From contig NC_091049.1 of the NCBI RefSeq assembly GCF_963966145.1, positions 25,172,001 to 25,236,000 of the forward strand: 64,000 nucleotides of DNA. The letters run 5' to 3'. Shown piece after piece: positions 43,999-55,124 of this stretch. Source of the DNA: Tenebrio molitor (taxonomy: Eukaryota > Arthropoda > Insecta > Coleoptera > Tenebrionidae). Both the position numbers and the translations under genes were made by a program. The notes beneath the pieces were generated by a model, which did not search any database, was not told the origin of the DNA, and saw nothing but the letters and a program-made list of their open reading frames with translations. Positions within the stretch are counted from its first letter, which is position 1. Each line of letters begins with the position of its first letter.

Positions 43999-46002
43999 TT
44001 AAGAGGCATATGTCAGGACAGACCTAAGTTCAGAGGGTCTTGTAAAGAATATGTCGATTTTATTGGAGTCAGCTTTGGTTGAACAGCTGTTAACCATCTG
44101 GTATAACGGTGACATTAGTAGAACATTTGTCCTCGCAGATCTTAGTTCAAAAACTTCACATCTTCTACAATTAAAAGCAGGAACCTTAATAAGAAGCTTT
44201 GACAAAAGGTAGGGGCATTCAACAGAAAAGCTGAGGACATCCGACAGAAATTTGATTTTAGCAAAATCCCGTCTACTCGCCAATGAGTGAAGCTGAACAC
44301 ATTCTAAAAGGGTTTCCTGCTGAAGTCCCCTAGGTGGGTATTGACCAGTTTCATTAAATACTAAAAATTTAGCAAAATGTCTTTGAATCTTTTCCAAGGC
44401 CCAGGTGTGGTTATTGTATATTGGTGACCAAACAATACCAGCATACTCCAATTTGCATCGCACATAAGCCTTATAAAGCGATACAATTGCCTCAGCACTA
44501 TGGAATAATCTCCTGTTACGAAGAACAAAACCCAGAGATTTGTAGGCAGCAGATGTCACATATTCAATATGATTGCGAAAAGTGAGACCACAATCGAAGA
44601 CAACTCCAAGATCCCTGAGTTCAGTAGCACGCAGTATCTTTACCCCACCTATCCAGTAGTCACATATAATTTTGTCTAACTTCCTTGAGAAAGTCAACAC
44701 ATAGCACTTCTTAGTATTGATTAGCTGATCATTGTCATTGCACCATTTTTGAATGATGTCAAGATCTTTCTGCAACCTAGAACAATCATTAAGTGTCGAA
44801 ACTGTACGATAAATCTTCAAATCGTCAGCATACATTTGAAAATTTTCATTTAATAAAGAGGTCAGATCATTGATAAATATATTAAAAAACAGGGGTCCAA
44901 GGACAGAACCCTGAGGAACCCCTGAAGTTTGAGAGAAAGATTCAGATCTGAAGCCTCTATATTGAACAAACTGAACCCTTTCCCGAAGATATGATTCAAT
45001 GAGCAAAATCAACCCATCGGATAGACCGAAATCATCTAATTTATAAAGCAGTAACCTGTGATTCACGCGATCAAATGCTTTGGACAGGTCCATATATATA
45101 ACATCAACCTGCCCGTGCGCATCCAAACTTTCACACAAAAATTGCGTGGTGGAAACCAAATTAGTGACGGTAGATCTTCGACCCATAAAGCCATGCTGGT
45201 TAACAGAGATGTTTGACGATATGTGGTGATATATTCTTTCAAACAGAATAAATTCAAAAATTTTAGCAAAGTTGTTGATTATTGCTATTGGCCGATAGTT
45301 GGTTATATCGGATTTATCACCATTTTTGAATATTGGGCAGAGTCGAGATTCCTTCCACTTAGCTGGAAACACGGAAGTTTTAACAATAAGATTAAAGATT
45401 ATTTTTAGGGGACTTGAGAAAATTGTTTTACAGTCACAAAGTAAAAAAGAGGGTATCTGGTCAGGGCCGACCGTTTGACTATTTTTCAGCTTTTTTATAG
45501 CTTTTTGTACATCATCATCAGATATATCGTTTAAGTATAACACGTTTTTGTTCACAAGTTCAGTAGGACGTTGATTAGATTGTTGATTTTTATTATTTAC
45601 CATAAATGATTTCGAGAAGTACCCAGCAAACTTATCTACGATATCTTTAGGATCTTTTAATATAGACCCATCATAATTCATGACGTCTGGAATTGAGGTG
45701 GATTTTTTTATCGAGTTCACAAAACTCCAAAAGTATTTAGGATTAGCTTTGACACTGGCGCTCATCCTAGTCACGTAATTATTGTATGCGTGTCTTTCTT
45801 TCACCTTAACCTCGGCTCTGAGTTGTTTAAAAATATTGTAGGCATGAATTCGTTCTGAACGCTTATATCTTTGCCATGCCTTATACTTCCTCCTTATTAA
45901 GTATATCAGTTCCCTGTCAAACCAAGCAGGATACGTGCCAAGAGACCCACCCCTCCTCGGAATATGTTTATCAAAAACTGAGTATAACCTTTGATAAAGC
46001 AA
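43999..46002 (-). CDS. LINE reverse transcriptase ORF
   Basis: 667 codons open. Motifs in order: FKNGDKSDITNYRPI (RT domain 1), MDLSKAFDRVNH (catalytic D), SGVPQGSVLGPLFFNIFIND, YADD in FQMYADDLKIYR, then the C-terminal RTs-typical KLEYAGIVWSPIY. It copies element RNA at the nicked target. The real protein begins further upstream in the endonuclease frame; a one-base indel near 46010 (around ESAVDLLYQRL) separates them in this copy. No RNase H domain was seen after the RT. Confidence 0.9.
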   Translation of the reverse strand: MLYQRLYSVFDKHIPRRGGSLGTYPAWFDRELIYLIRRKYKAWQRYKRSERIHAYNIFKQLRAEVKVKERHAYNNYVTRMSASVKANPKYFWSFVNSIKKSTSIPDVMNYDGSILKDPKDIVDKFAGYFSKSFMVNNKNQQSNQRPTELVNKNVLYLNDISDDDVQKAIKKLKNSQTVGPDQIPSFLLCDCKTIFSSPLKIIFNLIVKTSVFPAKWKESRLCPIFKNGDKSDITNYRPIAIINNFAKIFEFILFERIYHHISSNISVNQHGFMGRRSTVTNLVSTTQFLCESLDAHGQVDVIYMDLSKAFDRVNHRLLLYKLDDFGLSDGLILLIESYLRERVQFVQYRGFRSESFSQTSGVPQGSVLGPLFFNIFINDLTSLLNENFQMYADDLKIYRTVSTLNDCSRLQKDLDIIQKWCNDNDQLINTKKCYVLTFSRKLDKIICDYWIGGVKILRATELRDLGVVFDCGLTFRNHIEYVTSAAYKSLGFVLRNRRLFHSAEAIVSLYKAYVRCKLEYAGIVWSPIYNNHTWALEKIQRHFAKFLVFNETGQYPPRGLQQETLLECVQLHSLASRRDFAKIKFLSDVLSFSVECPYLLSKLLIKVPAFNCRRCEVFELRSARTNVLLMSPLYQMVNSCSTKADSNKIDIFFTRPSELRSVLTYAS

Positions 46003-47627
46003 ATCAACAGCACTCTCAGTTCATATGCTTGTTCTAGAAACGACCAATCTATACTAGACAACTCAATATATAGACTATAAAAGTCTGCTTTTCTAAAGTT
46101 ATAGTTCAAAGAAGAGAAAGTCGGAAAGCTATGAGTGTCTTCCGTCCAGCTCGTAGTTATCTCCAGTGCCGGGTGGTAGTTGTCTTCCGGAACAAGCACA
46201 TCGTCTGCTTTAGCAACACGGCAGGACTTATTACACACAACTAAGTCTAGCAATCTGCCAAAACTATTCACAATTTTGTTAAACTGTCTCATGTTAAGGA
46301 AATCTAAAAAGCGAGAAAAATGTGTATATATGGAGGATGTTGATGCATAACACCGCGATTGTGATAAAGTTAGGAAATCAGGCATATTAAAGTCACCTAT
46401 AATTAATAGATTATTATCAAATAACATATCAGTTGCCATAAGGGAGTCAAAGAGAACTATATAGTCGTCGATTCTACAAGCCGGAGGAATGTACACTAGG
46501 CAAATAGTGACGGAGCAGATATCTAGGAAAATTCTGACCAGCAAGATATCAACATGTTTAGGCATCCTAAAGTCATCAAGATCATTAATGTGTAGGCAAA
46601 CAGCCCTGATGGTCCTTCTCACTGCCAGCAAAACACCACCTCCCCTTCTATTACCGCAGGCAGAAAAATTTCTATCACATCTAAATAGATTATATGCATC
46701 CAAGTCTAGTACCTCACCATCCAGAACAGATTCAGATAGCCAAGTCTCCGACAGGGCTATACAGTCATACGGAGCTGAAATAGATGACAAGCGAATATTC
46801 TGTAGCTTAGAGTTAAGACCTCTAACATTTTGGTAATAGAGCACAAAGTTTTTTGACGCTAATCTAAGGGAACTGACAGATTCGGAAGTGACATCAAGAC
46901 TAGAATGAGACATGTGGGACAGGGGAGTCTGATATAAAGAGACACCAAATAAATCCTTTTTAAGTTTGTCGACTACCAGCTCATGTGCACGGCAATTCTT
47001 ATAGTCCCAGGCAGCATGATCTACGGCAATTAATTCAGAGTTTTCAGAATTTTCTTTCGCTCGAAGGTTTACACAATTAACACAAGTCAAGGTTTCCTCT
47101 TTACAGTCATGTACATCCTGATTTTTGGAACAGCGAGGACAAATCACCTTATGTTTACAATTTCTGGAGGAGTGGTGAAAGCCATTACAAGTGAAACATC
47201 TAGTAACCTCAATCGCACTATAAATAGAACAGCCATTCAAACCTACTAGACAGTGCCCTATTCCTAAGGCTTTCTTATATGTTGTCATATCCACCTCAAT
47301 TATCGCTTGATAGAGATTATCCCTAGACCTTCTTATAGGATAGAACTTAGATACCTGATATTCAGAAGTATCATCAAAAATGTATTGATTCTGCCCGACC
47401 ACATACTTTAACAAGTTCTCTCTGTTTATGTCCTTAGAGAAGCCAGCAACCCTTATCCTTGGACGAAAGGTTTTCACCTCACTGATCTCATATGCCGCTG
47501 ATAGCCTATCTTTCGTCAGTTGCTTGATTTTTCCCGCATCCCCACAACCAAGCATCACACCACCGTCTCTGAGATTTTTAACTTTGCTGATATTTGCTGC
47601 CGACTCAGCAGAGCTAAGGTTAATCAA
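45906..47627 (-). CDS. LINE ORF: CCHC zinc knuckle and AP endonuclease
   Basis: N-terminal part with an RNA-binding-like region and CFTCNGFHHSSRNC (C-x2-C-x4-H-x4-C), followed by CPRCSKNQDVHDC. Then an AP-type endonuclease: YYQNVRGLNSK, IALSETWLSES, RRGGGVLLAVRR, LLIIGDFNMPDF. The endonuclease nicks target DNA for target-primed reverse transcription. In this copy gag-like and endonuclease parts are in one frame, and the end past about 46010 runs out of the RT frame. Confidence 0.85.
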   Translation of the reverse strand: MINLSSAESAANISKVKNLRDGGVMLGCGDAGKIKQLTKDRLSAAYEISEVKTFRPRIRVAGFSKDINRENLLKYVVGQNQYIFDDTSEYQVSKFYPIRRSRDNLYQAIIEVDMTTYKKALGIGHCLVGLNGCSIYSAIEVTRCFTCNGFHHSSRNCKHKVICPRCSKNQDVHDCKEETLTCVNCVNLRAKENSENSELIAVDHAAWDYKNCRAHELVVDKLKKDLFGVSLYQTPLSHMSHSSLDVTSESVSSLRLASKNFVLYYQNVRGLNSKLQNIRLSSISAPYDCIALSETWLSESVLDGEVLDLDAYNLFRCDRNFSACGNRRGGGVLLAVRRTIRAVCLHINDLDDFRMPKHVDILLVRIFLDICSVTICLVYIPPACRIDDYIVLFDSLMATDMLFDNNLLIIGDFNMPDFLTLSQSRCYASTSSIYTHFSRFLDFLNMRQFNKIVNSFGRLLDLVVCNKSCRVAKADDVLVPEDNYHPALEITTSWTEDTHSFPTFSSLNYNFRKADFYSLYIELSSIDWSFLEQAYELRVLLICFIKGYTQFLINIFRGGVGLLARILLGLTGN

Positions 47628-47690
47628 TACATCAGATTTAGTCTTATTAACAGATTGAGTTTTGTCCTTAGGTTTTATAATTATTGTATT

Positions 47691-48176
47691 TTATGAATTT
47701 TTCACTAGGGTCTCGGCATAAGAGGCTCTAGCATCACTCGTCTGCAGACTAGTATCTTGGATAACACATTTTTGTACAGTTTTGTTGAGATTAACTATTT
47801 CATTGCGAAGCTGCTTATTTTCAGTACACAGAGTATCTATTTTTGCCTGCATTTCGGTAAGACTACCCACTAAGCCGGCTAACTGATTCTGAATTATAAC
47901 CTCTATTAATTCCTGCAACCGATCAGAAGGCATATGAATAGATTGAGAGTTGTCAGAAATTATGTTATCAAGGGAGCACGCTCCGTCTACCAGGGGGGTT
48001 GATTTTTTTACACAAGATCTACATTTCCAAGATGTACATGTTCCCTCTTTCTCCATTAAGTCGAAGGTATCATCATCAATGCCTACGCAATGAATGTGAA
48101 AGTTTAAAGCACACTGCTTGCAGGAGACATATGTAGCACTCCCAATGTTGCGATTACACTTCTTGCATCTAACCAT
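47691..48176 (-). CDS. LINE ORF1 N-terminus with PHD finger
   Basis: Starts MVRCKKCNRNIGSATYVSCK and contains the C4HC3 pattern of a PHD finger through WKCRSC, then a probable coiled coil (MQAKIDTLCTENKQLRNEIV). A single TAA (47691-47693) separates it in the same frame from the next ORF, so it is probably one gag-like ORF interrupted by a nonsense mutation. PHD fingers are known in the ORF1 of some CR1-type LINEs. Confidence 0.82.
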   Translation of the reverse strand: MVRCKKCNRNIGSATYVSCKQCALNFHIHCVGIDDDTFDLMEKEGTCTSWKCRSCVKKSTPLVDGACSLDNIISDNSQSIHMPSDRLQELIEVIIQNQLAGLVGSLTEMQAKIDTLCTENKQLRNEIVNLNKTVQKCVIQDTSLQTSDARASYAETLVKNS

Positions 48177-48383
48177 GTTAGAAATTGAACATGCTATAGT
48201 ATAACGAGAGGAGAAAAAAAAAATAGGAGAAGATTAACAAACACGCACAGTCAGCCGATCAATGTGGGTCAGCGAAACTTAAGCAAAAACGCTTGATAGT
48301 CGCCGGCCTCAGCTAGTTTAGCAAAAAAGTCTCCGATAAACCAATGCCGCCGAAACTTCACAGAACTAAACAATAAATTGTTG

Positions 48384-48487
48384 TATATCATGTTTTATAA
48401 CATGTACGCCAATGCGAAGTAACCTATAGGAAATATGCTTTAAAACAAGGAAACCGCATTGGTGTACATTTTATAAAATATGATATA
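48384..48487. mobile_element. MITE-N, small hairpin element
   Basis: TATATCATGTTTTATAACATGTACGCCAATGCG is mirrored by CGCATTGGTGTACATTTTATAAAATATGATATA. A second copy of one arm follows MITE-M copy 1 at 41435-41520, so N and M occur together. Confidence 0.7.
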
Positions 48488-48692
48488 CAGGGTGTATTTT
48501 TAAAATGTGCCGAAATTTTACGTACGAGGTTGTTTGACAAGCAGAAGGCTAAAAGCAATTAAAAAAAATTGTAGCTCAAAAAATAAATGTCATTTTATTT
48601 TTTGACAGAATATTTTAGATATTTTTTCCGACTACTACATAAAGCCAGTAGCTCGTGGTTAAAATATCTGTACAACTTTCAATAACACCCTG
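48488..48692. mobile_element. MITE-M copy 3 (205 bp, inverted)
   Basis: CAGGGTGTATTTTTAAAATG ... CAACTTTCAATAACACCCTG, TA on both sides. Confidence 0.88.
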
Positions 48693-49518
48693 TACTTATT
48701 TTTCTATCAAACAATAATGGTGAGGTTGCACTATTGATTTGTTTTCTTTATGATCACTCGGTATATTGCATTACATCGAGGGTTCAAAGAAAAAGTGGTC
48801 AAGCAGATCGCTTCTTAGTTGATCTGCTTTGACATTTCGTTCAGATGCCTCACCTCACTTTGATCATCATTTTATTCTAAATTGAATCAATAAAGTAAAA
48901 ACCATCATGTATTTCTAAGAAACTCGGGAAATATCTTGTGAATTAGTTAAAAAAGAACTGTACTTTACAAAAGAAATCATTCACATCACTGCTTGTTCGC
49001 TGAATAAAGAAGGTTGAACATCCTTGACAGTTATTCGAAGTTCTACCATACATTAACGAAAACAAAAGCATACACCACATTTTATTTACATCCTTTTTAC
49101 ATTTAGAACAATTGTTACATTTTTAGTAATGCAGGCATGACGGAAATGCATATACAATTATTATTGTAAATTCAGAAACTTGAATATGTAACAGTTCTTT
49201 GATTCTTTGCTCATTTAAAAAAATCAAGGTTAATAAATTATTGAGACAATACTTTTGTATTTAATTATTCAATTACCATTTTTTTATTTGACTTGTGGCC
49301 CATGCATTGAAATTTGACAAATGACTGAGCTGAATAAATACATAAATTTAACATCGTGAACAGATTTAAGAGAATTTGAGATGCGAACTGTGTAACTCTG
49401 CAAAGATATAAATTGTGTCCCCTGTTAAATTAAACCCCTCGCAAATACCCAGGGAACCTCTCGGTCAATCCTGCAATAATACCGGGAATAAGAAAAGGTC
49501 ATAAGACTGATGTTATGA
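48693..49518. other. No gene seen
   Basis: AT-rich, no conserved frame or element ends recognised. Confidence 0.45.
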
Positions 49519-49672
49519 GAAGCTTTTATCACCGGTCAACGATCCGTAACCCAATTAATGGGTGGCGTGGGTGCATTTTACGCTTTGCGCCAGACGATCG
49601 AGTACGATGGACACGGGCGTATCCTCCCCGACTACGAGAGCCCCAAGGAAAGAAAAATTAATGAAAAATTCT
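49519..49672 (+). other. Candidate orphan exon
   Basis: One frame is open from 49519 and reads EAFITGQRSVTQLMGGVGAF, then YALRQTIEYDGHGRILPDYE and SPKERKINEKF, up to a consensus donor (TTCT|GTGAGTAC). GC content is clearly higher than its surroundings. An in-frame ATG lies at 49558. It looks like a true coding exon, but neither family nor partner exons were recognised. Confidence 0.4.
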
Positions 49673-50786
49673 GTGAGTACTTAATCATCTGATTAAAATA
49701 TCTTTAACATCCCTTCATTCAAAAAGGGAAACAAATAAGACTTTCGACACATTTTGAAACTATTTTTGCACTCTTGGCACGGCACATTTTTGACAGTTCT
49801 TATACGCTGCGAATTTTATTGTTGCAATGAATTGCTGGATGCTTTTGATATTTTTAACTACTAAATTAACAATAAATACAAGACCAAAATTCACTCAGTC
49901 TGGAGAAAATTCCTAACTTTAGTACTTTTTTAAGTGTCGTAAGTGGACATTTCTTTATACAATCTATATATTTACATATGCAAATGTAAACTAATTTAAA
50001 AGCTGCGACGCAGAAACTTATAGCACTAACATGTATATACAATGCTGCATTTTTAATATTTAATTTCAAAGAAAAAACTTCATTGTTGTTTTTATTCAAC
50101 GAGTGTAATTAAGTAATCGTATTCTGTTAATGAGCGTTACAGTTAACGAATTAGCAATATCCTTAGCAGAATAATAAAAATGTAAAAGTATATATTTTTT
50201 TTCGATGATCATTGGATTTTAGTGGTTTTTGCTCACTGAAAATGGTTAGCAAAGATGGCAATTGAATCACTAGTGAGGAAAAAATATTTTCTCACCTCAC
50301 TAGTGAACAAAGTATAATGTTTGGCGACTTTGTCGATAGAGGGCACCAAATATGTTGTACGGAAGGTTTTTTTAATCTGTTTTTAAAATACATTCTGAAT
50401 ATTGATAATTAAAGCTTGTCTTATTTTTAAATTATTTTTTTTGAACCTGTTATTTAGACTTCAATTGACGAAAAAACGTGAAATTGCTTGGGGTAAATTT
50501 CTGGAAAAATTCATGCTAAATGTCTTATGTGTTGGTATCACTAACTAAAATCAGTGAGCAAAGTAGTGCATTTGATCACTTGTCCGATTGGGACCCTCGC
50601 CTTCGGCTCGGACGCCCAACTTCCGTCCTCGTGATTAAATGCACAACATTGCGCACTTGTATTGAAAATATCTATTAATATTCAAGCAGACCCCTAATAA
50701 TAATTATGTAAATGGCAAATTAAATTTAAAAAATACTGTTACCAAAACTAAACATAGCGAAACCAAGTGCAGCATATTTTGAGCAA
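49673..50786. other. No gene seen
   Basis: AT-rich interval; contains a short mirrored motif around the ACTAGTGAGG/CTCACTAGTG pair near 50270-50300. Confidence 0.45.
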
Positions 50787-52613
50787 CTAGAAGGCAAAAT
50801 TTAATTTTCTGGGGTGCATTTTGACTTTTACACCGTTGGCAGATTTCAAAGTAGACTCGGCTACCAACTGTAACTCGTGTACTGGAAAAGTCGGTTGCAA
50901 TTCAAAATTCCTCACTATTTTTGAAACGACGCTTTTCAATTCCAACATCGCAAATTTCTGACCTGGAGCAAACAGCATCACCAAAACCGATTAACTGTGG
51001 AGAATATAATCACCTATGCAGTTTCGTGGTCCAGCACTGAAGGGTATGTATCCATAGGGCAACTTTCCATCTCTTCTCTCGAATCGCTCTGGATAGAATT
51101 TTTCCGGATCCTCAAAATATTTCTCCTCTCTGTGAATCCCAAATGAAAATATTATCAGCGAATCTCCTTGGGGTAGAAGTTTGTCGCCTAAATTTTCTAC
51201 AAGTTATTAGAAAGCTTGAGATTTGGGCGGAATTACCAAATTTGGTGTCCGTTGGGATTTGTCTACCAATAATTGGTACAGGAGGATAAAGTCTCATACT
51301 TTCTTTAATCACCAACTCTAGATACTTCATACTTTGTAGATCTGCGTGCGTCACTTTCATTTTATTCTCGTCTGGAAATATGGACCGTTGCTCTTCGAAT
51401 ACCTTCTCCTAAAAGGAAATCAAAACTGGGGGAAACTAGAAATTGCTGCTTACTTGGACATCCGGATGGTTGGCGAGACAAAATATAGTAAAACTGACCG
51501 CAGAAGCTGTAGTTTCGTGGCCCTGCAACGCTTCAAATTTATTCAGAGAAGGACAAGTGTGAAATATTTTACAGCAAACAGAAACGTATCGACTTCCTCT
51601 CGTATTTCCTCTTGGGTCAATCCTCGTCCATCTATTCTAGCCTCCAGAAGTAAATCCAGAAACACTTTTTTACTTTTTGTCGCTTTACTACTCCTCCCCA
51701 GATTTCTCATTTCCTGCAATTCCTTTTTTCTCGCGTTGATCACTTCAGTACTTTGTCGGTGCAAATGTTCCAAAGCTCTTTTCTGTGTGGAGTAATTTTT
51801 TGTAAAACGATACAAAAAATCGTGGACTTGAATTGGAGAAACCGACCTTTCGATCATTATTCTAGTCATATCGTGGACACTATCCACGTACTCTGCACTG
51901 TCTCCTTTTTGAACATTCAAGTTTACTCCCATTATACTTTCTGAAGAAATACTTCCATCTCACTGACCCAAAATACTGAATCTCTCACCGTAAATTATAT
52001 CCAAGGTACAAAATGTGACGTAGGGATAGACGTCAAAACTGTGTCCAATTTCATTTTGAAATCTTTCCACGAGGATGTCTCCACACTTTTCGAAAACTTG
52101 TACGAACTCTTGCAAAATCTCGAAGTGGAAAGCTGGCGTCAAAAGGCGTCGATGTTTCTTCCATATCTCTCCTAGAATACTGTTTAAAAAACAAATCAAG
52201 GTTGTGGTTCTCACCTTCGCTCGTGAGCAAGCCACTTCCTAGCCAAGGTTTGAGAAACTTGTACTTATCGGATTTTTTCAAGAATTTTCTGTCTACCAGA
52301 ACATGTTCTAGAATTTGATGGTTAGACATTAGTAACATTCTATGAAACGGTCCCACTCGAACTTTGAAGAAGTCACCGCAGACCTTGGTGTATTTAAGAA
52401 AGCTTGTCAATACATCTGAAAAACATATTTGGTTCAATGGAAACATTTGAAGAAGTTTGCACCTCTGGTGGATGTGAGTTCTAATGCATTTCCTAAAAGA
52501 GGAAGTCCAGGAGGGTCTGTAGTTTTTGTATTGTTGCAAAATTTATTCGTCCATCTGAAGCAGAGAAATAAAGAAAGAATCACACAGACCGAAAGGATGA
52601 TAATAAAACACAT
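50787..52613 (-). CDS. Cytochrome P450, CYP4 family, intact
   Basis: Eight exons: 52463-52613, 52215-52415, 51989-52171, 51573-51940, 51454-51522, 51237-51408, 51014-51187 and 50787-50962; introns 43-51 bp; 497 aa. N-terminal membrane anchor (CFIIILSVCVILSLFLCF), proline-rich PPGLPLLGN, helix C KHRRLLTPAF, I-helix EEVDTFLFAGHETTAS, ExxR in ESMRL, PERF, heme loop FSAGPRNCIGQKFAMLE. CYP4 enzymes are microsomal monooxygenases that need NADPH-P450 reductase and in insects act on fatty acids, hydrocarbons or xenobiotics. The I-helix has AGHETT where many CYP4s have EGHDTT, so the ester-linking glutamate position differs. ATG 52611-52613 is chosen over an upstream TTG. Confidence 0.93.
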
Positions 52614-52710
52614 GTTTCTTAACAAAAAAAGAACTTAAAGAAGTTGCTGTCTACAGCAATACTATGTACCAGTTATAACTAACGATGTGTACTGCATTTT
52701 CTCAATTATC

Positions 52711-52718
52711 TATTTATA
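52711..52718 (-). promoter_or_regulatory. TATA box of the CYP4 gene
   Basis: TATAAATA on the minus strand, about 98 bp upstream of the ATG, leaving room for a 60-70 nt leader. Confidence 0.55.
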
Positions 52719-53038
52719 CATGAAATGATACAAATGAAAGTAAATAATGACAATTATAATAGATATGTAATTTTTTCTTATGTAAATGGACAAGTTTGTG
52801 CCTCTGGAATAACATGTTAGGAGAATTTAATTATAACATTTACTTAGGTACCAACAGGTTTATATCTAATTACAGTAAACGTTGTCATTAAAATAAAACT
52901 TAAAACGGAACTCTAAACAAAGTAAATATTAAAATTCTGGTAATAAGATCACTAAAAATTGATGCTTTATTAAACTCATTACACATTAATACCCCAGGAG
53001 AACGCGCTGAAGCTAAAAAAAATAGTCAAAAATAAATA
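52719..53038. other. No gene seen
   Basis: AT-rich upstream region of the CYP4 gene. Confidence 0.45.
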
Positions 53039-53516
53039 CAGGGTGTCCCAGAGTTGCGAAAAAGCTCCATAACTTGTTTGTTATTAAAGATATCAACTTC
53101 TTCTTTTTTCTAGATGACAGCTACGCTTCTACTGCATTTTGCGGTATACATACAGTGTGTCTCAATATTATAAAAACACTAAAGTTATGTTTTTTTCAAC
53201 GGAACCTAGCCAGTTTGATTTTATTTTTGAATTCTGTGCTAAATTATGAATCAAATTTATACAGGTCGTTTTTACTTATCTGCCACCGTTTTTGATCAGT
53301 GGCGCTTTTTTTACCAGAATTTCGAAATTCGAAAATTCGTACCTTCCAAATCGTTGCACATTAACTAAAATGGTTGACGCTGTTTGATTTCTGAATGTTT
53401 GCCGCATCTGCTGAGTGTTTACTCAACAATCTGCTCAGTCGCGTATGCCTACTGCGATTTTTTAAACATAACGAACTAAAAATGTCAAAAACTCATTTTT
53501 TTCAAATGGCACCCCG
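53039..53516. mobile_element. MITE-O (478 bp), imperfect inverted ends
   Basis: CAGGGTGTCCCA and TGGCACCCCG close to TA on each side. The ends are only partly matched, so the boundaries are less sure than for the others. Confidence 0.5.
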
Positions 53517-53570
53517 TATTTATTATTGCACTGGTCGAAAGCTTTTTTGACAAGCTTTTGAACAATATCT

Positions 53571-53819
53571 GGTTTGTATAGTCGAATCTGAAAATCTAGG
53601 GTGCTATCCTAAAATCGCCAAATTTGGTGCAATTTTTCCGTTAAAAAGACAATACAAAAATCTAGTAAGCCTAACAAAAGATAATCACACAATATGGTCA
53701 CTCCATAAAGATGAATCAACCAACAAAACAGTGTTTAACAATTAAACATTTAATTATTCTAGTGATTTTTAGTGATTTTAAGATAGCACCCTAGATTTTC
53801 ACATTCGACTATACAAACC
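53571..53819. mobile_element. MITE-P (249 bp foldback)
   Basis: GGTTTGTATAGTCGAATCTG...CTAGGGTGCTATC is mirrored by GATAGCACCCTAG...CATTCGACTATACAAACC. Confidence 0.83.
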
Positions 53820-54937
53820 CTACACCGTTGGAAAGCTTGAGACACACCTGTATGTTACAAACATTTATTAAAAATTCATTTACATAAAAACAATAGCTAA
53901 CACAATTTTTTTACTTTGGGTGATATGTGTAACACGTCATAGTAATAGTTATTTGTATCACTAAGCCAGAAACGTCACTTGTTGTGTTTCAAGGTCGCGT
54001 CAAGGTCGCGCCAAGTCTTAGTATAACTAAAGGGTAAGGAAAATTTTCATTTGCACAAGGTTTGACTGGTGGGAAACCATGTAGGAGGACGTCCTGAGGC
54101 TGTCTAGCCAGAAAAAACGGGAAAATTCCAGAAGTAGTTTTAAAGTGAACAATTACCCTTTTATTATCGGTAAAGTTAAATTCACAGGTTGTTTTTTTTT
54201 TAACAACTGTCAAAACTGTCATGTTGGTATGAGCCACTAATTATTTTATGGTTATTAGGTTGGCAACGTAAAATGTCAATTGTATAGCAGCCATTTTGAT
54301 GTGAAGGCGCTTGCGCTACTGAAGCCGCAATTTAAAATGTAAAATGTGTTTCCGAAAGCAAGGATCTGGACGGCCCCTAACACAACAAGAAAAAATAGTT
54401 ATGATTACATTATATGAGGAAATGCAGACAGAAAAACCGGCAAGCGGTCAACGGAAAATATTATTTTTTGTTCGACACTGTCAGAATTTGAGAATTTTCT
54501 CCTGTGTGAACGGATTTTGATGAATTTGACAACTTGTCAAAACGAAATGTCAAGCTAATTTTAACAATTTTCAGCCATTTGGAGGGGCTCGTCGAACAAA
54601 AAAACGTTGTATTCAACTCGTTCTTGTTTAATTTGCGCTTTTTTGGCACTCGTGGACCTTTAAAACTCTCGTTTCACTCGAGTTTTAAACTGGCCCACTC
54701 ATGCCAAAAAAAGCCCAAATTACACACGAACTCGTTAAATAAATAACTATTAAAGTTCATCTGGGTCGGAAAGTGAAACACTCTGTATATGTACTTCACA
54801 AGTGACGCGGCCATTTCAAATTCAAATAAACAGAACAGGGCGGCGCCTCGCGCCTGGGCGTGACGCACTGCAACATGATTGTATCTTATAATATGTAGAG
54901 ATTTAAATATAAATTATATATATTATTGTTTAAATAA
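53820..54937. other. Spacer with a transposase-like ORF remnant
   Basis: 54344-54520 (+) encodes MCFRKQGSGRPLTQQEKIVM then ITLYEEMQTEKPASGQ, reminiscent of the N-terminus of insect DDE_3-type transposases (GRPLSxQEK pattern), and then stops. A hairpin with GGCA...CCCACTCATGCC lies at about 54636-54715 and half of it recurs at 56280. Nothing else recognised. Confidence 0.35.
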
Positions 54938-55124
54938 GGTGGGCCGATCCCGGCGGTACTGCAATACCGGGCCAACCCGCGACGGAGGTGGAGCAAGCCC
55001 CTAACCTCCGTCAATTTCCAAAAATCAGTTTAATATACTGGCCCCGCATGCGGGGCGTATCAGATATTAAGCTGATAAGAACAGATACTACACTTTGATC
55101 TTAGCCATAAGGCCGAGAAGCGAT
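54938..55124 (-). ncRNA. U2: U2 spliceosomal snRNA
   Basis: On the minus strand the RNA begins ATCGCTTCTCGGCCTTATGG, contains the branch-point recognition sequence GTAGTATC, the conserved TTATCAGCTTAATATCTGAT region, the Sm site ATTTTTGG, and the 3' stem-loops ending near GGGATCGGCCCACC; about 187 nt. All conserved 5' elements are intact, so it is probably functional. It is the branch-site recognition RNA of the major spliceosome. Transcription by RNA polymerase II from an upstream proximal sequence element is expected but was not delimited. Confidence 0.95.

Larger units (their letters stand above)
43827..48290 (-). mobile_element. Non-LTR retrotransposon (Jockey/CR1-like), nearly full length
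   Basis: On the minus strand: a 5' region (48290-48177), PHD-finger ORF, CCHC/endonuclease ORF, reverse transcriptase ORF, a short 3' UTR and a (TAA)n tail (43827-43859). The pieces are collinear and cover the whole element, with one in-frame stop (47691) and one frame change (about 46010). The target duplication was not found. Confidence 0.88.

Noticed and set aside
46489..46836. 115-codon + strand ORF in the LINE
   Set aside because: Antisense shadow of the endonuclease domain.
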